The position numbers and the translations under genes were made by a program. From Lacrimispora sp. 210928-DFI.3.58 (GTDB taxonomy: Bacteria; Bacillota; Clostridia; Lachnospirales; Lachnospiraceae), in NCBI RefSeq assembly GCF_020554865.1, contig NZ_JAJCIC010000010.1, positions 1 to 64,000 of the forward strand: a stretch of DNA of 64,000 nt. The letters run 5' to 3'. Below are positions 42,751 to 51,053 of the stretch, piece after piece. The stretch's first letter is position 1. Every line of letters starts with the position of its first letter. Below the pieces are notes generated by a model. That model saw nothing but the letters and a program-made list of their open reading frames with translations, was not told the DNA's origin and ran no database searches.

Positions 42751-44381
42751 GTTTGTCCACCCGCCTTTCCGATGCGGAGGATAAAGCGCCATACGCCATC
42801 CTCAAAGGAGCAGCTTTCACAGGTATCCCGAAAATCTGCAAGGGAGCTTTCGCATTCCACCTCCAGACGGAGGATGATCGAATCTGCAAGAATACGCGCT
42901 TTCAACCAAACAAAGCTCATATCATCTATAGCGGTCTCCATCACCTTCTCAAAAAAGTCGTAGACCAGGATTGCGTCCTGGGTAAAGATTTTGCTGCCCT
43001 TCGGAATGTCCGCTTCACATTCGACCCCCATCAGTTTCAAATTTGAAAAGGATTCCTCCATGCAAAGGGCCAGTTCTGTGGTATCGATGGTTTCCGTTTT
43101 TTCACGGATAAAGATTAGGTTGCCTCTGCGTTTTATGTAAGCGCCGATTACAGTGATCTTCGCAAGCAGACTGCGGCGCTTTTCCGGATTTTCTTCTTCG
43201 TCATATAGATAAAACAGGTCATTCAATAAATCGATCTGATGAGCGGTTTCTTCCTGTAAAAGGTCATAGAGCCGATTCTTTTCCCGCAAGGTGTGGATCT
43301 CCAGCTTGATACGATAATTTTCCTGTTCCAGATGGTTGCTTTCTGCAATGGTTTCCTTGTTTTCTTCTAACTTTTTGAGCAGTATGGTAATATCTGTTAT
43401 ATCTTCCTGCCAATACACATGACCGCCTTCGATAGGGTAACTTTTTAGCAGGGTATGTTTATCAAGGTTAACAGCGCCCGCCTCTGCCGTACACATGATC
43501 TGTTCAGAAAGCACAGGCGAATTTGCGGAGGCGTAGCGGACCTTATGGTCGTGATCAGCAATCTGGGCGCCGAAGGTCCCGGCCTTAAACAGCTCATCAT
43601 AGCCAGTATTGGTCTGAATCAATCCGCACTGGATACAGCTTTCCAGTATGGCGGTAAACATCAGGCACTGCACCGCTGTAATATCTCCGCCTATCACTTG
43701 CATCCACCTGGCTCCGCTGGCGTAGATAAAGGCATATAGAATGGAGCAGGACAGCAGAAGCGCCGGTAAGTATTTTCTCCTTTGCGCCAAACGGCATTTG
43801 ATGAGCATGATCACAAAGGCGGCCAGCGCACAGATGATCTCCCACCCGATAACAAAATAATATCCGTACTCGTATCCGTTATCCGTATCGCTCCAAACCG
43901 TTCCGGTCGGGAAGGAGAAAACAAGCTGATGGAGATCGTTTGTCAGTACCAGCAGCAGAAAGAACAGGGTGGGAAGATAGAGCAGTCTTGTCCATTTGGG
44001 CAGATGGTAGCTTTCCGGCTTACCCAGCGACATGGAAACAAACACGGAAAGCAGAGGTATGAACAGCATAGGACAATAGTACCAGTACCATAGATGCCGG
44101 ATCGCATCAGGAGCGACCACAAAAAAATATTTTATTGACCGTATAACAAACCAGAAGACGGTCAGACATGAAACGCCGACCATATAGCGGCGCACCAGTG
44201 TTTGTAAAATGCGATGGCTGACAGAGAGACCCCAGCCAATGTACAGACTGATATAAAGGATCGTGCGGACCAAACCCAGCGGTACGGGAAAAACATCAAA
44301 CTTTCCCAAAACGCGGGCAGAGATAGCACAGACGATCAGCACAGCTACCAGGACTCCCGTTCTTTGATTCTGCTTAGTCAT
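42747..44381 (-). CDS. 7TM sensor protein with degenerate kinase-like C-terminus
   Basis: This 544-residue protein begins with about seven membrane helices (residues 10-240), like the 7TM histidine-kinase N-terminal family. A PAS-like segment (FKAGTFGAQIADHDHKVRYA) and a coiled coil (KLEENKETIAESNHLEQENYRI) follow. A His in EETAHQIDLLNDLFYLYD could be the old phosphorylation site. The ATPase part (VYDFFEKVMETAIDDMSF) lacks the conserved Asn of the N box and shows no G boxes. It therefore probably senses and relays to the next kinase but does not use ATP itself. The ATG at 44381 has GGGAGGTG in place. It is the first gene of the minus-strand operon. Confidence 0.75.
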   Translation of the reverse strand: MTKQNQRTGVLVAVLIVCAISARVLGKFDVFPVPLGLVRTILYISLYIGWGLSVSHRILQTLVRRYMVGVSCLTVFWFVIRSIKYFFVVAPDAIRHLWYWYYCPMLFIPLLSVFVSMSLGKPESYHLPKWTRLLYLPTLFFLLLVLTNDLHQLVFSFPTGTVWSDTDNGYEYGYYFVIGWEIICALAAFVIMLIKCRLAQRRKYLPALLLSCSILYAFIYASGARWMQVIGGDITAVQCLMFTAILESCIQCGLIQTNTGYDELFKAGTFGAQIADHDHKVRYASANSPVLSEQIMCTAEAGAVNLDKHTLLKSYPIEGGHVYWQEDITDITILLKKLEENKETIAESNHLEQENYRIKLEIHTLREKNRLYDLLQEETAHQIDLLNDLFYLYDEEENPEKRRSLLAKITVIGAYIKRRGNLIFIREKTETIDTTELALCMEESFSNLKLMGVECEADIPKGSKIFTQDAILVYDFFEKVMETAIDDMSFVWLKARILADSIILRLEVECESSLADFRDTCESCSFEDGVWRFILRIGKAGGQT

Positions 44382-44474
44382 GCGTGGACACCTCCCCGCG
44401 AAATACAACTCTCATCACCGTATTTTCCTTGGTATCTCATTTACAGCATTTCCAGTCTTAGCCTTGAAAGAAAC

Positions 44475-44570
44475 CTGATTTTTTGTTTCCCCTACCCATT
44501 TTTCGGTTCGGGGTGGCAAGAAAATCAGATTTTTTCTTTTCAACCCTACCCTTTCGGGGGTTTGGGGTGG
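44475..44570. repeat. Two imperfect direct repeats in the divergent control region
   Basis: Unit A (44475-44516) and unit B (44526-44570) share GATTTTTT, then CCCTACCC, TTTCGG and GGGGTGG. Each unit can also fold, with CCCTACCC pairing partly to GGGGTGG. They lie between the divergent operons that start at 44381 (minus) and 44756 (plus). They could be regulator-binding sites or terminators of incoming transcripts. Confidence 0.45.
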
Positions 44571-44755
44571 GGACAAAAGTGTGGAAATCGCTTAAATTAT
44601 GGGTGCAGGCAATGCCGAAGGAGGGTATGGGCTTTGTCTCCAATGAAAAGCCTCTGACTACGTTGCCAACAAACAGAGGCCGCTCTCCTTTGATTCCTAT
44701 TATACCATATAACCATGACTTAATCGAGGGTCAAAGAAAAGAAAGGAGGGATTTG

Positions 44756-45121
44756 ATGGCGCTTACCCATAAAACAGCACGCTACAAGGTGATCGCCGAC
44801 TCGGGAGGAAATCGGTACAGCTTCTTTTGTGACATCACAGGTGCTTTGTTACATACGACCGATCCTATCCAAGCAGAGACACAGGAGCAGGAATTGGAGA
44901 CCGCATGGGAAGACGCACGGAAATATTTTAACCGATGTCACAAGTGCGGCAAATGGGTATCGAATGCCATGTATAACGCTGATGTGGCGGAATGTGTGGA
45001 ATGTGCGCCGTGGGAAGATCCGCCTCGTTACTGCTCCCACTGCGGCAAAGAGATTACCTCCGCAGAAATATTTTGTCCACGCTGCGGCAAACGGCTTCAA
45101 TATGGAGGAGAAGGGTTATAA
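44756..45121 (+). CDS. Zinc-ribbon protein with cysteine-rich C-terminus
   Basis: This 121-residue protein is the first gene of the plus-strand envelope island. It begins MALTHKTARYKVIADSGGNR, has a CHKCGKWV/CVECAPWE pair near residues 64-84 and a zinc ribbon at the end (CSHCGKEITSAEIFCPRCGK). GAAAGGAGGG precedes the ATG. The frame is open upstream to about 44483, but that region is the repeat DNA and lacks a ribosome site. TATTATACC at 44697-44705 may be part of a promoter. Zinc-ribbon proteins of this kind often accompany SPFH/YdjI-type genes. Confidence 0.75.
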   Translation: MALTHKTARYKVIADSGGNRYSFFCDITGALLHTTDPIQAETQEQELETAWEDARKYFNRCHKCGKWVSNAMYNADVAECVECAPWEDPPRYCSHCGKEITSAEIFCPRCGKRLQYGGEGL

Positions 45122-45122
45122 G

Positions 45123-45422
45123 ATGACACGGCAGCAAATTGAGCAGATCCGTCTGGAAAGCATGAAGCAATATGGATTTGGGCCAGAAGCTATGAAGCTG
45201 CTTAAAGTCTGCGCTAATTGCGGTGCAACCGTCTCTGCGGAGCAGCAAACTTGTGGAGAATGCGGCAGTGGACTTCCCCAGGAAACTCTTTATCAGTTCT
45301 ACCTTAATTTACACCGTCGCTGTCCAGTATGTGAAACAGCGCTTTCGGACAACGCAATCTTTTGTCCTAATTGTGGGGCAATGCTCACAGCAAAGCGCAA
45401 AGAAAGAAATGAAGGATTTTAA
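45123..45422 (+). CDS. Double zinc-ribbon protein
   Basis: This 99-residue protein starts 1 base after the previous stop. It contains CANCGATVSAEQQTCGECGS near residues 29-48 and CPVCETALSDNAIFCPNCGA near residues 68-87, two complete zinc ribbons. It has no membrane helix. Translation is probably coupled to its neighbour. It may bind a partner protein or nucleic acid; nothing more can be said. Confidence 0.72.
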   Translation: MTRQQIEQIRLESMKQYGFGPEAMKLLKVCANCGATVSAEQQTCGECGSGLPQETLYQFYLNLHRRCPVCETALSDNAIFCPNCGAMLTAKRKERNEGF

Positions 45423-45465
45423 TCGTCAGTAAAGAGAAATAAATCACGAAAGGAAGGATGTAACT

Positions 45466-46881
45466 ATGGGACTTATTAAAGCGGCATTAGGCTCTGCAGG
45501 CGGCGTGATGGCCGATCAGTGGAAGGAGTATTTCTACTGTGAGGCAATCCCCGCTACCGTGCTGGCGGTCAAGGGGCGGAAACGGGCCTCTGGGCGCTCC
45601 AGCAACACCAAAGGCAGCGACAACATTATCACCAGCGGCTCCGTGATCGCCGTGGCCGACGGCCAGTGCATGATGATCGTGGAGCAGGGCAAGGTGGTGG
45701 AGGTATGCGCTGAACCCGGCGAATTCACCTTCGACGCCTCCACGGAACCCAGCATCTTTTCGGGCGACCTGGGGGAGAGTATCGGGCAGGTGTTCCAGAA
45801 CATCGGCAAGCGGTTCACCTTCGGCGGCGAAGCGCCCAAGGATCAGCGCGTCTACTACTTCAACACCAAGGAACTGATCGGCAACAAGTACGGCACGCCC
45901 TCTCCCGTCCCCTTCCGTGTCGTGGACCAGCGGGCGGGGATCGACATTGATATCGCCATCCGCTGTTTTGGGGAGTATTCCTATCGGGTGGCAAACCCTC
46001 TGCTGTTCTATACCAATGTCTGCGGCAATGTGGAAGCGGATTTTGACCGCAGAGCCATTGACGGCCAGCTGAAAACCGAGTTGCTGACCGCGCTGCAGCC
46101 CGCCTTCGCAAAGATCAGCGATATGGGCATTCGATACTCTGCCCTTCCAGGCCACACCACAGAGCTGGCAGATGCTTTGAACCAGGAACTGTCCGCAAAG
46201 TGGCGGGATCTTCGGGGTCTTGAGATCGTATCCTTCGGCGTTTCCAGCGTCAAGGCCAACGAGGAAGACGAAAAGATGATCAAGGAGCTGCAGCGCAATA
46301 CGGCCTTTATGGACCCCACCCGCGCGGCGGCGCATCTTGTCGGCGCACAGGCCGGCGCCATGCAGGCGGCAGCCGCCAACCCCAATGCCGGTCCCGCTAT
46401 GGCTTTCATGGGCATGGGGATGGCCGGTCAGGCCGGCGGCATGAACGCCCAAAGCCTCTTCCAGATGGGTCAGCAGCAATCGGTACAGCAACCCGTTCCG
46501 GCGGCTCCTGCCATGGAGGGATGGGCGTGTTCCTGCGGGCAGACCGGAAATACCGGCAAGTTCTGTGCGGGATGCGGCGCACCCAAGCCCGTCCCTAAAC
46601 CCGCAGGGGATAGCTGGACCTGCTCCTGCGGGGCCACAGCCACCGGAAAATTCTGCCCGGAGTGCGGGAAGCCCAAGCCTGCGGATACAAACGGCTGGAC
46701 CTGTTCCTGCGGAGCGGTGAACAAAGGAAAGTTCTGTGCCGAGTGTGGCAAGCCTAAGCCTGCCGGCGTACCGCAGTACAAGTGCGACAAGTGCGGCTGG
46801 GAGCCGGACGACCCCGCCCATCCGCCCAAGTTCTGCCCGGAGTGCGGAGATCCCTTTGATGACGGAGACATCCAGGGATGA
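45466..46881 (+). CDS. SPFH-domain protein with four zinc ribbons (YdjI-like)
   Basis: This 471-residue protein belongs to the YdjI branch of SPFH (flotillin-like) proteins, sometimes annotated as virion core proteins. The SPFH region spans about residues 15-275, starting ADQWKEYFYCEAIPATVLAV, with SVIAVADGQCMMIVEQGKVV and RFTFGGEAPKDQRVYYFNTK. It is followed by an Ala/Gly/Met-rich linker. Four zinc ribbons end the protein: CSCGQTGNTGKFCAGCG, CSCGATATGKFCPECG, CSCGAVNKGKFCAECG and a fourth near residues 433-458. In B. subtilis the relative YdjI works with YdjG, YdjH and PspA in membrane stress. Homologues of YdjG and YdjH are at 53572 and 54701. No PspA was seen here. Confidence 0.85.
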   Translation: MGLIKAALGSAGGVMADQWKEYFYCEAIPATVLAVKGRKRASGRSSNTKGSDNIITSGSVIAVADGQCMMIVEQGKVVEVCAEPGEFTFDASTEPSIFSGDLGESIGQVFQNIGKRFTFGGEAPKDQRVYYFNTKELIGNKYGTPSPVPFRVVDQRAGIDIDIAIRCFGEYSYRVANPLLFYTNVCGNVEADFDRRAIDGQLKTELLTALQPAFAKISDMGIRYSALPGHTTELADALNQELSAKWRDLRGLEIVSFGVSSVKANEEDEKMIKELQRNTAFMDPTRAAAHLVGAQAGAMQAAAANPNAGPAMAFMGMGMAGQAGGMNAQSLFQMGQQQSVQQPVPAAPAMEGWACSCGQTGNTGKFCAGCGAPKPVPKPAGDSWTCSCGATATGKFCPECGKPKPADTNGWTCSCGAVNKGKFCAECGKPKPAGVPQYKCDKCGWEPDDPAHPPKFCPECGDPFDDGDIQG

Positions 46882-46980
46882 AACGAGGCCGAAAAGCCAT
46901 AGTCTGACCCTACGATTGCTGGACGAACAGACATAACACCTAAAACGATTAACAAAACATAAAACAGGAGGATTATACAC

Positions 46981-47388
46981 ATGAAAGGTCAAAAATTTTT
47001 GAAGGTCACTTCCATTCTCATGATTATCGGCGGCGTCATCGGTGTCATCGCGGGCATCATCGCCATTCTCGGCATCAGTGCCCTTGCGGCGCTCATGGAG
47101 ACTGGCGAAGGTACCGGCCTGCTCTATGCCAGTTCCATTATTGTAACGCTGGCATCTGTCATTCAGTTTATCGCGGGCATTAAGGGCATCGGTGCCTGCA
47201 ATGCGCCGCAGAAAGCGGCAGCCTGCATCAAGTGGGGCATCATCATTGCCGTTTTGAGCATCATCTCTATGATCATCGGTCTTGTCGCAGGGGGAGAGTT
47301 CAGCTTTACCAGCCTGATCCTGAATTTGCTTGTGCCCGGCCTGTATATCTATGGCGCCATCCAGACGAAGAATGGCCCCCTGGAGTAA
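46981..47388 (+). CDS. Four-helix membrane protein
   Basis: This 135-residue protein has hydrophobic segments at ILMIIGGVIGVIAGIIAILG, LLYASSIIVTLASVIQFIAG, WGIIIAVLSIISMIIGLVAG and LILNLLVPGLYIYGAI. It matches the general build of small 4TM proteins found beside SPFH/zinc-ribbon genes, but no name can be given. ACAGGAGGATTATACAC precedes the ATG. A 99-base gap separates it from the SPFH gene, with no clear terminator in it. Confidence 0.75.
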   Translation: MKGQKFLKVTSILMIIGGVIGVIAGIIAILGISALAALMETGEGTGLLYASSIIVTLASVIQFIAGIKGIGACNAPQKAAACIKWGIIIAVLSIISMIIGLVAGGEFSFTSLILNLLVPGLYIYGAIQTKNGPLE

Positions 47389-47434
47389 ACACCATAAAGG
47401 AAAGAGGTGGCGTACACCGAGGAGGTAGATTATT

Positions 47435-48334
47435 ATGGCACTGTTCGGAAAACTGTTTGAGAAAAAGGAATGCGCCATCTGCGGCGGCGAGATCGGGTTG
47501 TTGGGCAACCGGAAGCTGGAGGATGGGAACTGCTGTAAGAACTGCGCGGCAAAGCTCTCCCCCTGGTTCAGTGACCGGAGGCAGAGCACCGTGGAGGAGA
47601 TCAAAGAGCAGCTGGCTTACCGGGAAACCAACCAGGAGAAAGTGGCGGCGTTCCGGGTGACCCGCACATTGGGCGAGGGCATGAAAGTCCTGCTGGACGA
47701 GGATGACGGGAGATTCATGGTCACATCCGTCCGGAACTGGCAGGAGGCCAACCCGGATGTACTGTCCTTCTCCGATGTGACTGGCTGCCAGCTGGACATT
47801 GACGAGAGCAAGACAGAGATCCAGTATAAGGATGCGGAGGGGAAACGGCAGAGCTTTTCCCCCAGACGCTACGCCTTTTCTTATGATTTCTACATTGTAA
47901 TTAATGTCAACAACCCATACTTTAATGAAATCCGCTTCAAGCTGAACGGTTCTTCTGTTGACAATGATGAGGAAACCCTTTTGGACGGGCCGGATGCACA
48001 GCCCTGTGTCAAGGGCAGCGGTCTCCGCACCGGAGGTGCGGGGCCAATCCGCCCCGGTATTCCTGGAGGCTCCCGCCCTGGCGCACGGCCCTTCATGGGC
48101 GGTTCCCGGACATCCAATGCGGATGAGGTCCGTTCCAGTATGGAGTACCGGCAGTATGAGGAAATGGGACGCGAGATCCGGGATGCATTGCTCCAGGTTC
48201 GGGAGCAGGTAAGGAATGAAGCGGTCGTAGCCGCAGCTCCTAAGACGGCGCTGACCTGTCCGTTCTGTGGAGCCACCACCACACCAGATGCCAGCGGCTG
48301 CTGTGAATTTTGCGGCGGCGCTGTCAATGGATAG
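47435..48334 (+). CDS. DUF4428-domain protein with terminal zinc ribbon
   Basis: This 299-residue protein starts MALFGKLFEKKECAICGGE, followed by CCKNCAAKLSPWF, matching the DUF4428 zinc domain. The middle (residues 60-190) has the look of a PH-like or similar beta-rich domain (FSFDVTG-type pattern in LSFSDVTGCQLDI, YDFYIVINVNNPYFNEIRFK). A Pro/Gly-rich linker and a closing zinc ribbon, CPFCGATTTPDASGCCEFCG, follow. It is probably cytoplasmic. Its position between the 4TM protein and lipoproteins places it in the envelope island. Confidence 0.78.
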   Translation: MALFGKLFEKKECAICGGEIGLLGNRKLEDGNCCKNCAAKLSPWFSDRRQSTVEEIKEQLAYRETNQEKVAAFRVTRTLGEGMKVLLDEDDGRFMVTSVRNWQEANPDVLSFSDVTGCQLDIDESKTEIQYKDAEGKRQSFSPRRYAFSYDFYIVINVNNPYFNEIRFKLNGSSVDNDEETLLDGPDAQPCVKGSGLRTGGAGPIRPGIPGGSRPGARPFMGGSRTSNADEVRSSMEYRQYEEMGREIRDALLQVREQVRNEAVVAAAPKTALTCPFCGATTTPDASGCCEFCGGAVNG

Positions 48335-48364
48335 AACAAATACACAACACAAAGGAGCATGATG

Positions 48365-48706
48365 ATGAAAAAATTAAGCAAGACTTTGGCGCTTCTTTTG
48401 GCGCTCACGATGGTTCTGTGTTTGGCCGCCTGTGGAGGCAGCAAGGACGCCCTCTCCGGCACATGGTCGGCCGACCTGGGTGATGACGGCGTTATCACAT
48501 GGACGTTCGATGGGAAAGGCAAATGCACCATGGAGAATTCCTACATGAAACAAAAGGGCACCTATACCATTGACGGCGACCAGCTTACGGTAACGCTGGA
48601 GAGCTGGAGCGATCCGTCTACCTACACGTTCTCTGTGGATGGCAGCAGCCTCACCATGAACGAAAATTCCGGCTACGGTATCAGCGGAACCTTCGCAAAA
48701 AAATAG
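48365..48706 (+). CDS. Small lipoprotein
   Basis: This 113-residue lipoprotein has the signal KTLALLLALTMVLCLAACGG, with lipid on the Cys near residue 21. The mature part looks like a small beta barrel of the lipocalin-like/DUF5640 type: LSGTWSADLGDDGVITWTFD, GTYTIDGDQLTVTLE and GYGISGTFAKK. Of three consecutive ATGs, 48365 has the best distance to AAAGGAG (48350-48356). The next gene is also a lipoprotein. Confidence 0.75.
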   Translation: MKKLSKTLALLLALTMVLCLAACGGSKDALSGTWSADLGDDGVITWTFDGKGKCTMENSYMKQKGTYTIDGDQLTVTLESWSDPSTYTFSVDGSSLTMNENSGYGISGTFAKK

Positions 48707-48739
48707 CAGCTTTGTGTTCCGCAAATTTTGGAGGGAAAT

Positions 48740-50596
48740 ATGAAACGAACAAAGACCAAACTTTTGTGCCTGCTTCTTGCGGCGCTGATGCTGCTCGGTC
48801 TCACCGCCTGTGGTAAAGATAAGGAATCGACAGATAAGGAGTTGGCAGACTCCAATTTGCTCAAGCTCGGCGATTATGAGCTGCTCTATAAGGGCGCGTG
48901 CATCATGGAGGATTCGGATGGAAACGACGCGGTCGTTCTGACGCTGGATTTTACGAACAACGGCGAGGACAGTCATTCTTATCTCTGGTCGATCTCCGAA
49001 ACAGCCATGCAGAACGGTGTGGAGCTGGCGGTTGCCATCGTCTATTCCAATCCGGACTCCTATGATGCTACGGTGATCGAAGATCAATTTATGGATGTCG
49101 CGCCGGGTGCGACCATTGAGATCCGCACAGCCTTTGTGCTGGCGGATACGACCAGCAAGGTCGAAGTGACATTTGAGGAGGCGTTCGGCGACAAAAACGG
49201 TAAAATCACCGTCGATCCGTCCACACTCAGCCGGGAATCAGCTGGGAGCGGTACGGCACAGTCTGCCGGGACCGGAGACTCGCTGCTCGACTGGTGGAAT
49301 GGCGACTGGTACGGCTGGTGGATTATGACGGGCTGTTCGGGCTACTACGAGGATAAGGGTATGGAGGGCGCTTGGTGGGATATCTGTGGCGCCGTTGACA
49401 TCGGTGCAGACGGCATGGGCACCGTCATCCTCTGGGATGGGGACTACACAAAATCGGAGCCTATGGTTTCCGCATCGGTCAGCCTCAGTGGCAATGGGAC
49501 CAGTATATATGGCACTATGATGTCCGAGGGCGGCTCCTTCACGGATATTGCGCTTAAGCACGCGGACTGGATTGTTGATCCGGGGCTGGCGGACTACGGA
49601 GACATGATCCACATTGACGGTGATTATGAAAACAGCGGGGATGAATTCCACTATGATATCTATCTGCGCCCATGGGGAACCTATTGGGTCGATGTGGACG
49701 AGGAGGATTTGCCTGATCTTTATGATACCTGGTATCTGCCTCTGATTGAGGCGGGCAAGCCAATGCCGGACAGCCTTGATTCAGACGCTCCGGAATCGAA
49801 TTTGGGTGGAAACACAGCCGGAGGGGACGGCATCGTGACAGAAGAACAGGTGCAAAAGGGCTATGTCTGGATGAACGATGTCAATAAAAATATTTTCGAC
49901 ACCACCTACGAGGAGGTTGTCGCTTACTTCGGCGTGGAAGGTGAGTTTGTCAAGGAAGAGTACAGCGACCACATGAAGGCAAACTACCGCTACTATAAGT
50001 GGATCTCTGCGGACAATGACTCGCATTTCATCTACGTCAATTTCAAGGAAGAGGAGACGGGCGTTTATGAGGTAAGCGGTTTCAACACCAGCGGCTTCTC
50101 CGGCAAGGAAGCCATCGCGAAGTATCTCGACATCGTGAAGGCAGAGGCCGCCGAAGAGAACAAGGCCGCCTCTGCGAACGCTACGATGAAGGACTTCTCC
50201 GCGAAGGTTGCCATGTTTGCCCACGATGAGATCAACATAACAATCAAGACGACCGTTCCGGATAGCGGGTGGTCGTATGACGAGGGGAAGTGCTGTCTGG
50301 TGGAAAACGACGATCCCACCGCGTTCGGCGCAGGCAGCATCCGGTTTGAGGTCAGGAAAAAGCTGGAGGACTTCGACTTCTACAAGGAGAAGTTCGAAAA
50401 CTATCAGGATATAGAAGACCGCGTGATCGGCGGCATCACCTTCCACGGCCGCACCTATAAGTACATCGGCTACGAATGGATTGAGTATATCACGCAGATT
50501 GACGACACCTGCGCCCTTTCCATCGGCCTGCGGAATATGGACTGCGTCCAGGGAACGATGCCCGACATCATTCTCACCAACATGAAGTTCCAGTAG
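48740..50596 (+). CDS. Large lipoprotein with DUF5067-like N-terminus
   Basis: This 618-residue lipoprotein has the signal LLCLLLAALMLLGLTACGKD. Residues 30-160 resemble DUF5067 (KLGDYELLYKGACIMEDSDG, DAVVLTLDFTNNGEDSHSYL), a beta-sandwich found in secreted Firmicute proteins. The middle, with WWNGDWYGWWIMTGCSGYY, recurs in clostridial secreted proteins. The last third has YVWMNDVNKNIFDTTYEEVV and GGITFHGRTYKYIGYEW. ATG 48740 follows GGAGGG; a TTG at 48728 is less suitable. Its role in the envelope is unknown. Confidence 0.75.
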   Translation: MKRTKTKLLCLLLAALMLLGLTACGKDKESTDKELADSNLLKLGDYELLYKGACIMEDSDGNDAVVLTLDFTNNGEDSHSYLWSISETAMQNGVELAVAIVYSNPDSYDATVIEDQFMDVAPGATIEIRTAFVLADTTSKVEVTFEEAFGDKNGKITVDPSTLSRESAGSGTAQSAGTGDSLLDWWNGDWYGWWIMTGCSGYYEDKGMEGAWWDICGAVDIGADGMGTVILWDGDYTKSEPMVSASVSLSGNGTSIYGTMMSEGGSFTDIALKHADWIVDPGLADYGDMIHIDGDYENSGDEFHYDIYLRPWGTYWVDVDEEDLPDLYDTWYLPLIEAGKPMPDSLDSDAPESNLGGNTAGGDGIVTEEQVQKGYVWMNDVNKNIFDTTYEEVVAYFGVEGEFVKEEYSDHMKANYRYYKWISADNDSHFIYVNFKEEETGVYEVSGFNTSGFSGKEAIAKYLDIVKAEAAEENKAASANATMKDFSAKVAMFAHDEINITIKTTVPDSGWSYDEGKCCLVENDDPTAFGAGSIRFEVRKKLEDFDFYKEKFENYQDIEDRVIGGITFHGRTYKYIGYEWIEYITQIDDTCALSIGLRNMDCVQGTMPDIILTNMKFQ

Positions 50597-50679
50597 CGCG
50601 GGTCTTCGGCGGACGGCGGTATGTGTCCTGCGTCACTCCAAAAAGCGGCGGGAAAAAGCGGGTAACAATCATATGGGAT

Positions 50680-50709
50680 CGGCTCCCGTCCCAATTGGGG
50701 CGGGAGCCG
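50680..50709 (+). terminator. Terminator after the large lipoprotein gene
   Basis: CGGCTCCCG (50680-50688) pairs perfectly with CGGGAGCCG (50701-50709), and TATGGCTATTTT follows. It should divide the island into two transcripts. Confidence 0.7.
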
Positions 50710-50739
50710 TATGGCTATTTTAGATGAGGAGGCACTACC

Positions 50740-51032
50740 GTGAAATTAACCCCGGGTTTTGCCGCGATAAGTATTCTGATGGGTATGCTGGGGCTTGCTG
50801 CCTGCGGACAGAACAGCAATCAGGCCGTGTATCAATATCCGGAAACCGCAGTCCTGTTTGATAATTTTCATATCCTGAAAACCGTATACACCTCGGGCGA
50901 AATGAAACTCTTGCGGGAAAAAACTGTACGGAGTGCGGGATCTCCAAACCACCGGACAACTTTAGCTGGACCTGCTCCTGCGGAGCGGAGAACAAGGGAA
51001 AGTTCTGCACCAAGTGCGGCAGACCGTTTTAA
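50740..51032 (+). pseudogene. Broken gene: lipoprotein start out of frame with zinc-ribbon end
   Basis: A GTG at 50740 opens a lipoprotein signal (SILMGMLGLAACGQNSNQ) and about 50 normal residues. After about 50900 the meaningful frame shifts: the sequence from 50916 to TAA 51030 encodes GKNCTECGISKPPDNFSWTC then SCGAENKGKFCTKCGRPF. This is the same zinc-ribbon type that ends the SPFH protein. In the lipoprotein frame the tail is only Arg/Ala/Pro-rich shadow up to 51057. A deletion or recombination seems to have joined two genes out of frame. Translational frameshifting cannot be excluded but no slip site stands out. Confidence 0.65.
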
Positions 51033-51053
51033 TCTCTTTGGGGTTAATGAACT

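Noticed and set aside
44483..44755. Upstream extension of the first zinc-ribbon gene
   Set aside because: The extension translates the direct repeats and lacks a ribosome site; ATG 44756 has GAAAGGAGGG.
45487..47604. A 705-codon open frame on the minus strand across the SPFH and 4TM genes
   Set aside because: The plus strand here encodes clear SPFH, zinc-ribbon and membrane proteins; the antisense product has no family features and comes from GC-rich codon bias.
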